A stretch of DNA of 64,000 nucleotides from Bacillus pseudomycoides (GCF_002551005.1 NZ_NVOY01000009.1:1259-65258), one strand, 5' to 3'; shown: positions 1-7,619, numbered from the stretch's first letter. Made by a program: numbers and translations. The notes: generated by a model from the sequence alone, not told the origin.

Positions 1-35
1 GACTTTCATCGCATACAGCGTCCCATCTTATTCTT

Positions 36-176
36 CTATACTAAAGTAACTAGATTACAAGCTTTACAGAGTTTGTTTATTTTCCTCAATTGTTTATCGT
101 TCAATTGAAATATTATCATATACGTATTAAATTCAGATACTCGTTCCACATCAAAGATTGTTAACTGCTTTGGCAT
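36..176 (-). CDS. small hypothetical phage protein (46 aa)
   Basis: A short reading frame downstream of the phage helicase, starting MPKQLTIFDVERVSEF and ending at a TAG. The start ATG (174-176) follows a weak purine-rich stretch (GAGTGAG). It lies 38 bp beyond the helicase stop in the same direction, so it would be the next gene of the leftward early operon. I recognise no family. It is soluble in composition and has two Cys near the C-terminus. It could be a chance frame. Confidence 0.4.
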   Translation of the reverse strand: MPKQLTIFDVERVSEFNTYMIIFQLNDKQLRKINKLCKACNLVTLV

Positions 177-214
177 GTGTCTCACTCTTTTCTCTTCTCA
201 TCATCACAACATCA

Positions 215-1543
215 CTATGCTTCCTGCCTAGATTCGTTATCAAATCTACTTTCAAGATTAATAAACTTACTAAACTCTTTAATAAAAGCCAGTTCTACAA
301 CGCCTACCGGGCCGTTTCTCTGTTTAGCTAGAATAATTTCAGTTACATTTTTATTAGCTGTTTCTGCATCGTAATAATCTTCACGGTATAGGAATGCAAT
401 CAAATCAGCATCTTGCTCAATTTGTCCAGTCTCACGTAAATCAGATAACAACGGCCGCTTATCTTGTCTATTTTCAACAGCACGACTTAACTGTGATAAT
501 GCAATTACACACACTTTTAATTCTCTGGCCATCAATTTCAACTTGCGGCTAATCTCACCAATTTCTTGCATACGGTTTCCCTTATGCTTTGGATCACCAA
601 CGATAAGTTGTAAATAATCGATTGCTATTAATACTTTTTTATTTGGATATTTACGTTTTAATTTTCTTGTCTTTGCATAAATTTCTTGCATTGTTACATT
701 TGGCTTATCATATATTTCTAGCGGCAAGTTATTAATTAGTCCCATCGCTTGACTAATCTTTTCCCAGTCCTTGATGTTACATAGTTTTTTAGGGTTCTTC
801 ATTTTTGTTGCATCAACGTTTCCAGCGCTTGAGATCATACGCTTAAGCAATTGTTCTTCTCCCATCTCTAGTGAAAATATTCCTGTCGCTGCATCTGAAC
901 TTGCTGCATTATACGCGATGTTTAACACAAATGCGGTTTTTCCCATAGATGGACGTCCACCAACAATCATTAAATCACCTTCCTGTAATCCAGAGGTCAT
1001 TCTATTCAAGTCATTGTAACCAGTATTTATTCCTGTTAAATTACCAACATCAATCTGCATTTTTTGATATAACTCCACAAGAGTTCCTCTTAAATCAAAT
1101 TCACTGGAATATCCCGTCTCTTCAATAGCATTCAACTCATCAATTGTGTTACTAATCGCGCTAATATCCTTGTCATTTTTAAGACTGTTATATAAATTGA
1201 CAACTACTTCTTGAGCATGCCTCATCTTCCAAGCTTCGATAACTAGACCTTCGTGATAAGAGAAATTCTTTGTTGTTGAAACTACCTCAGTTAAATTAAC
1301 AAAAAACTCTACACCGCCAATTTGCTGGATAAATGTTTCATCAAATTTAGCAATTAACGACACAAGATCTATCGGACTCTCAGCATCATCTAATTCCTTC
1401 ATAGCCTTAAAAACAATTTGGTGTGCTGGATGTGAAAATTGTTTTTCTCTTAACTGGCAATCTTTAATTAAATCACCTTCAAGAAGGATGCTACCTAAAA
1501 CACTTTGTTCGGCTTCTATATTGCGAATGATTTCGTTACTCAT
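215..1543 (-). CDS. phage replicative DNA helicase, DnaB-like
   Basis: Ring helicase expected to unwind element DNA at its replication fork; about 442 aa, the usual DnaB length. An N-terminal DnaB domain (residues about 5-105, with NIEAEQSVLGSIL) is followed by a RecA-like ATPase domain. Walker A is GGRPSMGKT (about 195-203), Walker B ends in IAIDYLQL, and the late motif EQDADLIAFLYRE is present. I chose the ATG at 1543 because it overlaps the TGA of the upstream dnaD gene (ATGA), typical translational coupling. An ATG four codons upstream is also possible. It is last in a DnaD-DnaB pair, the standard initiator/loader plus helicase cassette of Bacillus phages. The helicase frame is intact although its upstream partner is broken. 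The host dnaC helicase would be elsewhere. Confidence 0.93.
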   Translation of the reverse strand: MSNEIIRNIEAEQSVLGSILLEGDLIKDCQLREKQFSHPAHQIVFKAMKELDDAESPIDLVSLIAKFDETFIQQIGGVEFFVNLTEVVSTTKNFSYHEGLVIEAWKMRHAQEVVVNLYNSLKNDKDISAISNTIDELNAIEETGYSSEFDLRGTLVELYQKMQIDVGNLTGINTGYNDLNRMTSGLQEGDLMIVGGRPSMGKTAFVLNIAYNAASSDAATGIFSLEMGEEQLLKRMISSAGNVDATKMKNPKKLCNIKDWEKISQAMGLINNLPLEIYDKPNVTMQEIYAKTRKLKRKYPNKKVLIAIDYLQLIVGDPKHKGNRMQEIGEISRKLKLMARELKVCVIALSQLSRAVENRQDKRPLLSDLRETGQIEQDADLIAFLYREDYYDAETANKNVTEIILAKQRNGPVGVVELAFIKEFSKFINLESRFDNESRQEA

Positions 1544-2474
1544 TGCATCATCCATCCGTTCTGTTTGTTAAGCGCTGCAAGTTCTTCATCAGTAGGCGCA
1601 TTTTGTTGCCAAGACTCTTGTTGCTGCAATACTTGCTTGGTTGATTCAGATAAACCCTTTGGTTGATAAGTTGGTTGTTGATTTGTCTGTGATGTTCTCT
1701 TAGCACGAAACTCTTTATCAGCTGCCTCAACATCAGCTACCGTCTTAAGACCTTTAAGGTGCCAATCTCGTAAAATTGTATTTACATAAGACATGTTTCT
1801 AGTATCTTTCTCTAAAGCAATTTCCATAGCTTTAACAACAAGCTCTGCATTTAGGTCATCTACCCAAGCATGAATACCTTCTGCGATAAAAGGTGTAATG
1901 AATCCAAAGTTTTGTTCGTAAAAAGAAATTGGATTAACTTCAACAACTTCTTCAGCGCTCGCGCGCTCGCGCGTTCTTGTTGTTGTTGTTTTTCTTTTTC
2001 TTTTTCTTCTTCTTGCCCACCTGTCGTTGACGTATCGTCGGACGTATCATTAGCAACAAGAAATTCTTCGAAAATGGAACGGATTTTATCGTTTTTAACT
2101 TTTTGTACAACTAAACCGACCAGACTAACATCTGATACTCCATCTAATTCTTTACGGATACAATCCTCAATCGGTTTACCGCCTCTATTAAGGTTGTATT
2201 TTCCCCAGTTGATAATCGCTAATTCTCGTGTTTCTGGATTATACTTAACTAATTTATGATGCTTTTCAAAACGATCTAAGAGTAAATTAATACTTTCCAT
2301 GGAGTATCCTAAATCAAAAGCCATTTGCTTTTTCGTAATTTGGTATACGCCAATTTATGTAGTACGTGGATTTGTAAGAAGATACAGATTAAACAACTTA
2401 TCTTCTGGAGTCATTTCCTCAATAACTTTTGCATCCTGCCAAAATGAAACTTGTACTTGTCTATAAACTGCCAT
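1540..2474 (-). pseudogene. phage DnaD-like replication initiator, broken by a nonsense codon and a frameshift
   Basis: The gene can be read as one protein only with two corrections. It starts at ATG 2474 (SD AGGAGG at 2484-2489) with MAVYRQVQVSFWQDAKVIEE and runs to an in-frame TAA at 2355-2357, where a Gln codon (CAA) would fit. The frame continues as IGVYQITKKQMAFDLGYS and a winged-helix region to about 1971. There a tandem 8-bp repeat (GCGCTCGC at 1955-1962 and 1963-1970) shifts the frame. Removing one copy restores EEVVEVNPISFYEQNFGF and the DnaD/DnaB_2 C-terminal domain with YVNTILRDWHLKGL, ending NGWMMQ at 1540. DnaD-like proteins remodel the origin and load the helicase. The acidic/Gln-rich linker between the domains is normal for the family. 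Fragments of about 40, 155 and 95 aa could be made separately, but the intact initiator cannot. Confidence 0.85.
1955..1970. repeat. 8-bp tandem duplication causing the dnaD frameshift
   Basis: Two perfect adjacent copies of GCGCTCGC. Deleting one exactly restores the dnaD reading frame (E-R-A-S-A-E-E on the minus strand). Slipped-strand loss or gain here would switch the frame. Confidence 0.85.
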
Positions 2475-2475
2475 A

Positions 2476-2652
2476 TTATTCATCCTCCTGTTTGCATATC
2501 GCAAATCCATCTTCTATATGTAATAAGCGATAATTCTTATATCCTTTTGCGAGATACTGCTGCACTAAATGAATGAGATGTTGCTTTGATGTCGATTGCT
2601 GAAATATCTTAGGGTTCAGCAACACTCTATGTATTTTCTTGTCTAAAAGCAT
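2476..2652 (-). CDS. small hypothetical phage protein (58 aa)
   Basis: A short basic protein beginning MLLDKKIHRVLLNPKIFQQS and ending FAICKQEDE. The ATG at 2650-2652 has a good SD (GGAGGG, 2659-2664) six bases upstream. Its last codons contain the SD of the downstream dnaD gene and its TAA lies one base from that start, so the two are translationally coupled. I recognise no family. Small basic proteins directly before dnaD are common in Siphoviridae-type early operons of Bacillus. No fixed function can be given. Confidence 0.65.
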   Translation of the reverse strand: MLLDKKIHRVLLNPKIFQQSTSKQHLIHLVQQYLAKGYKNYRLLHIEDGFAICKQEDE

Positions 2653-2665
2653 GCAACACCCTCCA

Positions 2666-2694
2666 TTGTTATCCAGCGCTTAATTTCGTATAAT
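2666..2694 (+). promoter_or_regulatory. sigma-A-like promoter facing against the phage genes
   Basis: TTGTTA (2666-2671), a 17-bp spacer and a perfect TATAAT (2689-2694) on the plus strand. All surrounding genes are on the minus strand, and the only plus-strand signal downstream is the hairpin at 2723-2754. Confidence 0.5.
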
Positions 2695-2700
2695 TAACCT

Positions 2701-2754
2701 AACTTAATTTTGAAAAGCACTTAATCTATCGCTCTGCAAAGCGGTAGATTTTTT
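2701..2754 (+). ncRNA. possible small antisense RNA ending in a terminator hairpin
   Basis: Between the plus-strand promoter at 2666-2694 and a hairpin AATCTATCGCT (2723-2733) / AGCGGTAGATT (2740-2750) followed by T-rich DNA. The T run is on the plus strand, so the terminator serves a rightward transcript of about 50 nt. It would end at the 3' end of the 94-aa gene (2753-3037). A similar unit lies at 3192-3240. No homology is claimed. Confidence 0.35.
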
Positions 2755-3037
2755 ATTTCCTTCGCTTCACTAAAGAAGCATTAACTTCATTCGCTTGGAG
2801 CCCCTTTATCACCACACGATAGCTTTTAGATACCTCATGTTCTTCTTTTGCATCACGAAGCATTTTAAATTCTTTCATGCATCGATCCAGTTCTTCTTCC
2901 CAGCGATTTGATTCTTCGGCTGATTTTGCATTAAACATGTTATGAATACATGCGGTCATACAGTTATGAAGTTTATTCGCAAATGAAAAGTCTCCTGGAA
3001 GAACTAGATCATGAAGACGATCGCATTCATGTATCAT
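2753..3037 (-). CDS. hypothetical phage protein (94 aa)
   Basis: Starts MIHECDRLHDLVLPGDFSFA at ATG 3037 after an AGGGG stretch. It has several Cys/His residues in the N-terminal half (H3, C5, H9, then CMTACIHN) and a charged, probably helical C-terminal half (RWEEELDRCMKEFKML). The clustered Cys and His could bind a metal, but there is no recognisable zinc-finger spacing. It sits in the leftward early operon between the 73-aa gene and the small pre-dnaD gene. I do not recognise a family. Confidence 0.65.
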   Translation of the reverse strand: MIHECDRLHDLVLPGDFSFANKLHNCMTACIHNMFNAKSAEESNRWEEELDRCMKEFKMLRDAKEEHEVSKSYRVVIKGLQANEVNASLVKRRK

Positions 3038-3141
3038 GAATCACACCCCTTTTCTATTTAAATTGATGCTGTACGCATCGTTACAAACAGAAAGGAGAAT
3101 CGTTTTAAGGGGATGGGGTAACAATCCTTTCTGGTCATAAC

Positions 3142-3160
3142 GACAAGCACAGTGCTTGTC
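3142..3160. promoter_or_regulatory. 19-bp perfect inverted repeat, likely operator
   Basis: GACAAGCAC-A-GTGCTTGTC, two perfect 9-bp arms around one base. It overlaps the -35 (TTGTCC, 3156-3161) of a plus-strand promoter-like sequence whose -10 is TATAAT at 3180-3185 (18-bp spacer). Such a placement suits a dimeric repressor. It is unlike the TTTGCAAAG sites of the immunity region. Confidence 0.5.
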
Positions 3161-3191
3161 CAAACAAATAATAAAATGTTATAATTGCTTT

Positions 3192-3240
3192 ATCAGATTT
3201 TTTCGGAGCTACTGTTGTCTAGGCGGTAGCTTTTTCTTTT
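3192..3240 (+). ncRNA. possible second small plus-strand RNA
   Basis: Downstream of TTGTCC-N18-TATAAT (3156-3185). A hairpin with arms AGCTAC (about 3209-3214) and GTAGCT (about 3226-3231) runs into a T-rich tract (TTTTTCTTTT) on the plus strand. Predicted length is about 50 nt, antisense to the 3' end of the 73-aa gene. It repeats the promoter-plus-terminator layout at 2666-2754. Confidence 0.35.
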
Positions 3241-3440
3241 GCCTTTTTATGCTTCAAAGTAAACGAAGCTTCAATAATTCTGATTCGAATTGCTATTAAC
3301 TTCTTATTAAGCTTTAACTCTCTAACTTTCTCCGAATTACCAAACACTTTAGCTAGCTTTATTTCTCCATTTAACTCAGCTTCATAACGAATCAATTTCT
3401 TGTAATCATCTAACCTAGGATTTTGATAATCTACTGTCAT
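3219..3440 (-). CDS. hypothetical phage protein (73 aa)
   Basis: A Lys-rich, probably all-helical small protein (MTVDYQNPRLDDYKKLIRYE at the start, KHKKAKEKATA at the end). Its ATG overlaps the stop of the preceding 92-aa gene (TAATG), so the two are coupled. I recognise no family. The size, basic charge and position behind an XRE-type gene fit an accessory early phage protein. Confidence 0.65.
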   Translation of the reverse strand: MTVDYQNPRLDDYKKLIRYEAELNGEIKLAKVFGNSEKVRELKLNKKLIAIRIRIIEASFTLKHKKAKEKATA

Positions 3441-3718
3441 TATTTTCGACCGTCCTTTCCTTTAAGCAGTTCGATAGATTGTTCTAATTCTTTTAAATAT
3501 TTTTTTGCATTCATCAGCTCTCTTTCTTGAGCGCTAGCAAACCCGCTATACATTCCGAATTTAACCCAATTCTCTCTATCTGCAATATTTAAAGATTCAT
3601 CTGCTACACTTTCATTTTCAGTAATTTGTTTTTCTAGAAATTGAATTCGATGCTTTAAGTCATCGATTAATTTCAATTGAATTTGAAGTGAAAATTCGAT
3701 CTCATGTTTACGTGTCAT
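3440..3718 (-). CDS. hypothetical coiled-coil phage protein (92 aa)
   Basis: Starts at ATG 3718 (MTRKHEIEFSLQIQLKLIDD) behind a GGGGGAAGAG ribosome site. A GTG six codons upstream overlaps that site and is less likely. The two ends (about residues 8-40 and 62-88) have heptad-like Leu/Ile spacing and should form coiled coils. The middle contains WVKFGMYSGFASAQERE. It overlaps the 73-aa gene downstream, and its upstream region overlaps the end of the 195-aa regulator gene. Function unknown. Confidence 0.65.
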   Translation of the reverse strand: MTRKHEIEFSLQIQLKLIDDLKHRIQFLEKQITENESVADESLNIADRENWVKFGMYSGFASAQERELMNAKKYLKELEQSIELLKGKDGRK

Positions 3719-3732
3719 TTTCTCTTCCCCCT

Positions 3733-4320
3733 TCACAATGCCCTTGTTAGTTCCATTAAGCTATCTGCTGTTTGAATGACTACATTATCTGCCATAGCCT
3801 TTTGCAACCAACTTCTTTGTATTTGTTCCATAATGCCAAAATGTACTTGTTCCAAAGCCTGTACTACACATTGAGTAGCTTGGATTGTATCGAAGATTTC
3901 CTTTGCATGAACTGCGTATTCGTGTTTCTTCTTTTCGTCGAGCTGCCATGACCTTGTTGTAACTTGCAAATTCATAATTTCTTTAGCTGCCGCTATTCCC
4001 TCTTCAGCTTGTTTAATGTAGTTCATCAATTGTAAATTCAAATCTTGAGTTAAACGTGGATCTGTAGGCGGTAAACCAACACCATAAATATGTTTAATCG
4101 CTTGTTGATTCAACTTTGCCCCTGTTGCATGGCACCAATCCATCGCAAGCTCAAATTCTGGTTTAGAAAGTCCAGATTCAATACGGGTTAATCGTTCATG
4201 TGTGATGCCAAGGTACTTAGATAGTCCTTTCTTAGTTTTCAGATGTACATTGTCACAACATTCTCTAGCATTCTGTAACAATTCCCCTATCGCTGAATTG
4301 CAGTATATGCTTGTTCCCAT
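3733..4320 (-). CDS. phage XRE-like DNA-binding protein (195 aa)
   Basis: An N-terminal helix-turn-helix of the XRE type (about residues 30-60: KKGLSKYLGITHERLTRIES) is followed by a helical region of about 130 aa without a known domain. XRE-type proteins with a long helical tail are common early regulators or anti-repressors in Bacillus prophages. It heads the cluster 4320 to 2753 and is separated by 91 bp from the 57-aa gene upstream. It probably acts on early or replication promoters; the target is unknown. Confidence 0.7.
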   Translation of the reverse strand: MGTSIYCNSAIGELLQNARECCDNVHLKTKKGLSKYLGITHERLTRIESGLSKPEFELAMDWCHATGAKLNQQAIKHIYGVGLPPTDPRLTQDLNLQLMNYIKQAEEGIAAAKEIMNLQVTTRSWQLDEKKKHEYAVHAKEIFDTIQATQCVVQALEQVHFGIMEQIQRSWLQKAMADNVVIQTADSLMELTRAL

Positions 4321-4411
4321 ATTTGTTCGCCTCCATATTTAGTTTTCAAATGGTTACAATAAATTTAATACATACGTAACTTGTCTATTTTTTTATGTAA
4401 AAAGAGAGGAG

Positions 4412-4585
4412 CTATTCCTCAATATTTTCTTTCACTTGCATTTCTTTGATGATGTCCCAACCAGCCTTGTAATATGCTTGAAGGATTTTATCAATATCCT
4501 TTTGCGATTTAGGTTCAGGAGCCACAACGTAAACTTTCGTTTTTCCAAATTCATAAGTCGCTGCATATTCTTCTTGTTGGCTCAT
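4412..4585 (-). CDS. small hypothetical phage protein (57 aa)
   Basis: Starts MSQQEEYAATYEFGKTKVYV at ATG 4585 after an AGAGGTGAC ribosome site. An in-frame ATG at 4660, also behind a TAGGTGAG stretch, would give 82 aa, so the start is not certain. The core has a beta strand (TKVYVVAPEP) then a helix (DIDKILQAYYKAGWDIIKEM). This compact acidic fold is frequent next to immunity regions of Bacillus phages and has no known role. Confidence 0.6.
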   Translation of the reverse strand: MSQQEEYAATYEFGKTKVYVVAPEPKSQKDIDKILQAYYKAGWDIIKEMQVKENIEE

Positions 4586-4722
4586 GGTGTCACCTCTTGA
4601 AGTGCTTTTTATATGTTTATGCGACTGATCTGTTGGTACTGCCATTTGAATTGTTGACATTTGCTCACCTACTTTCGTTAATCAGATCTAAATTTTTATT
4701 AACATGCATATCCTTACACCTT

Positions 4723-4941
4723 TTATCTTCCAAAAACTTTGCAAACTGAATAGCAAGTGGGTAAAAAAATATCTTCTTTTTTCTTTCTATATAACTTTGC
4801 TATTTGATCAGCTCTCTCTGCACTGATTTGCCGTTGTCCATTTTCAATTTGCGATAAATATCCGCCCGAAATACCGAGTTTCTTTGCAGCCTCTTCAATG
4901 CTAATTCCTAATTCTATACGGATTTCTTTTGGTCCAATCAT
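4723..4941 (-). CDS. Cro-like XRE regulator (72 aa)
   Basis: A single helix-turn-helix domain (about residues 6-60; IEEAAKKLGISGGYLSQIEN) with almost nothing else, as in phage Cro-like or antirepressor proteins. The ATG at 4941 follows a GGTGGTGAC ribosome site. It is the first leftward gene and is divergent from the repressor at 5105, the layout of a lysogeny switch. The leftward promoter is TTGACA (5010-5015) with TGTATT (4987-4992). It should compete with the repressor for the shared operators. Confidence 0.8.
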   Translation of the reverse strand: MIGPKEIRIELGISIEEAAKKLGISGGYLSQIENGQRQISAERADQIAKLYRKKKEDIFLPTCYSVCKVFGR

Positions 4942-4986
4942 TTCATTGTCACCACCTAAAACTTTTCAAAATGTGTTGTTAACCAA

Positions 4987-5015
4987 AATACACTACGCAA
5001 AACGCAAATTGTCAA
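4987..5015 (-). promoter_or_regulatory. leftward early promoter of the element
   Basis: On the minus strand, a perfect TTGACA -35 (5010-5015), a 17-bp spacer and a TGTATT -10 (4987-4992). GCAAA/TTTTGC motifs flank and overlap it. Confidence 0.6.
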
Positions 5016-5074
5016 CGCATTTTGCAAAGTTTTTTACCAATTCATTTCAAATTTTGCACTTTGCAAAGTATAAT
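5016..5074 (+). promoter_or_regulatory. repressor promoter and operator sites
   Basis: TTTGCAAAGT occurs at 5021-5030, and the perfect palindrome ACTTTGCAAAGT at 5058-5069 abuts the rightward -10 TATAAT (5069-5074). The shared core TTTGCAAAG suggests the operator of the XRE repressor. The matching -35 is weak, so activation or autoregulation is likely. Confidence 0.55.
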
Positions 5075-5104
5075 TAAACTTAGAAGATGAATAGGAGGAT
5101 TCCT

Positions 5105-5467
5105 ATGATTGGAGAGAATTTACGAAAATTAAGAAAAAAAAATAACCTAACTATGAAAGAGTTAGGTCAAAAATTAAACCTTGCTGAATCAACAATATCG
5201 GGATACGAAAACGGGAACAGAAAACCTGATTATGACACTTTAAATAAGTTTGCAGATTTCTTTGAGGTTTCAACTGACTATCTTTTAGGCAGAGATGTTA
5301 CTCAAAGAGATATCGATATCTATAATCCTTTAGCAGATCCAGATTTAGGTCTTTGGTTTAAAGATATCAAAGACGCGTCTCCCGATAAACAGGAAGAACT
5401 TAAACAGTTTTGGGAGTTTATTAAATCAAAAGAAAAAGGACGTAAACTTGGGGATAAGCAAAAATAA
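5105..5467 (+). CDS. XRE-family immunity repressor (120 aa)
   Basis: A lambda-repressor-like helix-turn-helix (residues about 4-60; NLTMKELGQKLNLAESTISG, then YENGNRKPDYDTL) and a short acidic C-terminal tail that may dimerise. I placed the start at ATG 5105 because the SD AGGAGG (5092-5097) precedes it. An ATG at 5087 lies before that SD. It is divergent from the Cro-like gene and followed by a terminator at 5466-5491. By position it is the lysogenic repressor of the element. In ICEBs1-type systems this repressor is the substrate of an ImmA protease, and an ImmA-like gene lies at 8068-8596. Confidence 0.82.
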   Translation: MIGENLRKLRKKNNLTMKELGQKLNLAESTISGYENGNRKPDYDTLNKFADFFEVSTDYLLGRDVTQRDIDIYNPLADPDLGLWFKDIKDASPDKQEELKQFWEFIKSKEKGRKLGDKQK

Positions 5468-5491
5468 AACACGCTATGACTGCGTGTTTTT
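5466..5491 (+). terminator. terminator of the repressor gene
   Basis: AAAACACGC (5466-5474) / GCGTGTTTT (5482-5490) with a 7-nt loop and a T run; it starts at the repressor stop codon. Confidence 0.8.
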
Positions 5492-5582
5492 ATTTATCGT
5501 ATCATTGGTTAATCCTCCCTTAAATACATATATTTAGATAACTTTTATCTTCTTTTTCGATAATACTTACAAGAAAAGTAGT

Positions 5583-5596
5583 TTGTAAATTTACAA
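5583..5596. promoter_or_regulatory. 14-bp perfect palindrome upstream of the DEAH helicase
   Basis: TTGTAAATTTACAA is fully self-complementary and lies 44 bp before the helicase start in the presumed promoter. I see no good -10/-35 pair around it. It could be an operator, or chance in AT-rich DNA. Confidence 0.35.
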
Positions 5597-5639
5597 TATA
5601 AATTATTTTATGTGTTTATAAATAGAAAGGATGAAATAA

Positions 5640-7619
5640 ATGAGTATTTTCCAAACAACAAAACCATTAATTCAAGGTAATCCCTATCTGTACTCACCTC
5701 AAATCGCTGCTTATCAAGCTGCTGTTTCACATTATGAGGAATTCCAAAAATTTAAATATAGAGAAAGTTTGATTGTTATGCCTACTGGTTCAGGAAAAAC
5801 AGGCGTTATGGCTATGTTACCTTTTGGTTTAAGTAAAGGAAGAGTCTTGGTTATTACTCCAGGTAAAATTGTTAGAAAAACTGTATTCAAAGAATTTGAT
5901 TCGATCACAAACCCCGAAGATACATTCTGGTACAAAAGAAAAGTCATACTTGATCGGAGGAAATTCCCTAAAAGTTACTTATACCAAGGATTCAATAATA
6001 AAGATGAAAAAGCTAAGCAACAAGTTTTAAGAAAATTAAACCTTTCAGATATTGTAATTACAAATATCCATAAAATTATTGGTAGCAGTGAAGACGTTAA
6101 TTTAAAAGAATTAGTAGATCGTGATTTTTTTGATATGATTATCATCGATGAAGCTCACCATGTCGCAGCAGATATGTGGCAAAAAACGTTAGATTATTTC
6201 AATGCTTCAAAAATAATTAAGTTGACTGCAACACCTTTTCGTAGTGATAATTTAAAAATTTCTACTCATGAATACGATCCAATTTTCGAATATACTTTGG
6301 CCGAAGCAATAGAAGATGGATTATTAAAAAATGTTGTAAAGGCAGAAGGAATTCCTGGAGAATTAAACTTCTATGACCCCAAAAGTAGAAAAAATTATTC
6401 ATTAGAAGAAGCGAAACGACATCTTGGAAACGATTGGGTTAATAGAACAATAGCTATGGATGAAGCATGTTCTAAACAAGTAATCAATCACACAAAAGAA
6501 ATTTTAGAACTAAAAAGAAAAAGTTATCCGAATCATCAAGTTTTAGCAATTACATGTAATGATGAACATGCTCAATTAGTGACAAATTGGTTTGAAGATT
6601 GTGGTCTTTCGTGTACTTATGTGAGTAGCAGACTATCACCAGAACAAATTGAAATACGCTTAAATGATTTTGCGAATGGTCAATACGACGTTATGGTAAG
6701 CATTCAAATGTTAGGTGAAGGGTATGATAACCCTAATATCTCTGTAATATCTATCTTCAGGCCATTCAAGACTCTTTCTCCTTATGCTCAAGCTATAGGA
6801 CGCGGATTAAGAAAAATCCATGGGCAAGAGCAACATGATGTTAACAATTTCTGCAATGTTGTATACCATCAAGAGCTTGGACTCGAAAAACTTTGGCGTT
6901 ATTACAAAACACAAGAAGAATATGGGGAAACATTAAAAAAACAAGTTGAAGAAATCTCACAACAAATGGCTTTTACTTTTGATGAATTGGGGTTTGTAGA
7001 AAAAGAACCTGTTTTTGAAAAAATTCATTCAGCTGATTTAGATCCAAATATAGGCCTTGTAAGCATAGGATCTGTCAGCGCTTATTCATCTAAAGGGTTA
7101 GGAGAACAAGATTCATTCACACTAAATGGATATGAGCAATTTAAACATGCTACATATAGTTTGATTAGTGAGAAATCACAAATGATGCAACAAAAAATCG
7201 AACAAATAAACGCTATGGAACGTGAAGGCTTTATTGATAAAGATGAAGCAGAACTTCTTATTAGTAATTTAGAAGCAAAAAATCAAGATCAGCATAACAA
7301 AACGTTTGATGAATACCAAAAGTTAATATTAGCTGAAACAATTCGTAAAGATTTCACAACATGGATGCATTCTAAATTAGATGAATTCTTCAGAACATCC
7401 GTTCTAGAAAAAGAAGGTTTTGAGCTATTTAAAGAAGAAAATACTATTGATAATGACCGTATAAATAATATAGGATATATTGTAAGGAACTTTAACCAAG
7501 GATTATATCGTACAACAAAGAAACATTTCAGCTCATATCTACCAGAAGATTTTGCAGTTGCAAAGCAACGTTTCGTAGAAAAACTAGACTATTATTTAAA
7601 TCAATACGGTAAAAAGTAG
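5640..7619 (+). CDS. DEAD/DEAH-box (SF2) helicase, accessory cargo (659 aa)
   Basis: A superfamily 2 helicase of the ResIII/SSL2 type. Motif I MPTGSGKTG lies near residues 47-55, motif II DEAH at 170-173, motif III TATPFR at 196-201, and the second RecA lobe carries GEGYDNP and the arginine motif QAIGRGLRK (about 390-400). The last roughly 220 residues match nothing I know and contain no visible nuclease or methylase motif. The ATG follows AAAGGATG. The gene sits with a 105-aa downstream partner between the immunity module and the recombinase, outside any replication or structural module. That is the usual place for lysogenic-conversion or defence cargo. A role in DNA restriction or anti-phage defence is inference from domain type and position only. 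Confidence 0.85.
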   Translation: MSIFQTTKPLIQGNPYLYSPQIAAYQAAVSHYEEFQKFKYRESLIVMPTGSGKTGVMAMLPFGLSKGRVLVITPGKIVRKTVFKEFDSITNPEDTFWYKRKVILDRRKFPKSYLYQGFNNKDEKAKQQVLRKLNLSDIVITNIHKIIGSSEDVNLKELVDRDFFDMIIIDEAHHVAADMWQKTLDYFNASKIIKLTATPFRSDNLKISTHEYDPIFEYTLAEAIEDGLLKNVVKAEGIPGELNFYDPKSRKNYSLEEAKRHLGNDWVNRTIAMDEACSKQVINHTKEILELKRKSYPNHQVLAITCNDEHAQLVTNWFEDCGLSCTYVSSRLSPEQIEIRLNDFANGQYDVMVSIQMLGEGYDNPNISVISIFRPFKTLSPYAQAIGRGLRKIHGQEQHDVNNFCNVVYHQELGLEKLWRYYKTQEEYGETLKKQVEEISQQMAFTFDELGFVEKEPVFEKIHSADLDPNIGLVSIGSVSAYSSKGLGEQDSFTLNGYEQFKHATYSLISEKSQMMQQKIEQINAMEREGFIDKDEAELLISNLEAKNQDQHNKTFDEYQKLILAETIRKDFTTWMHSKLDEFFRTSVLEKEGFELFKEENTIDNDRINNIGYIVRNFNQGLYRTTKKHFSSYLPEDFAVAKQRFVEKLDYYLNQYGKK

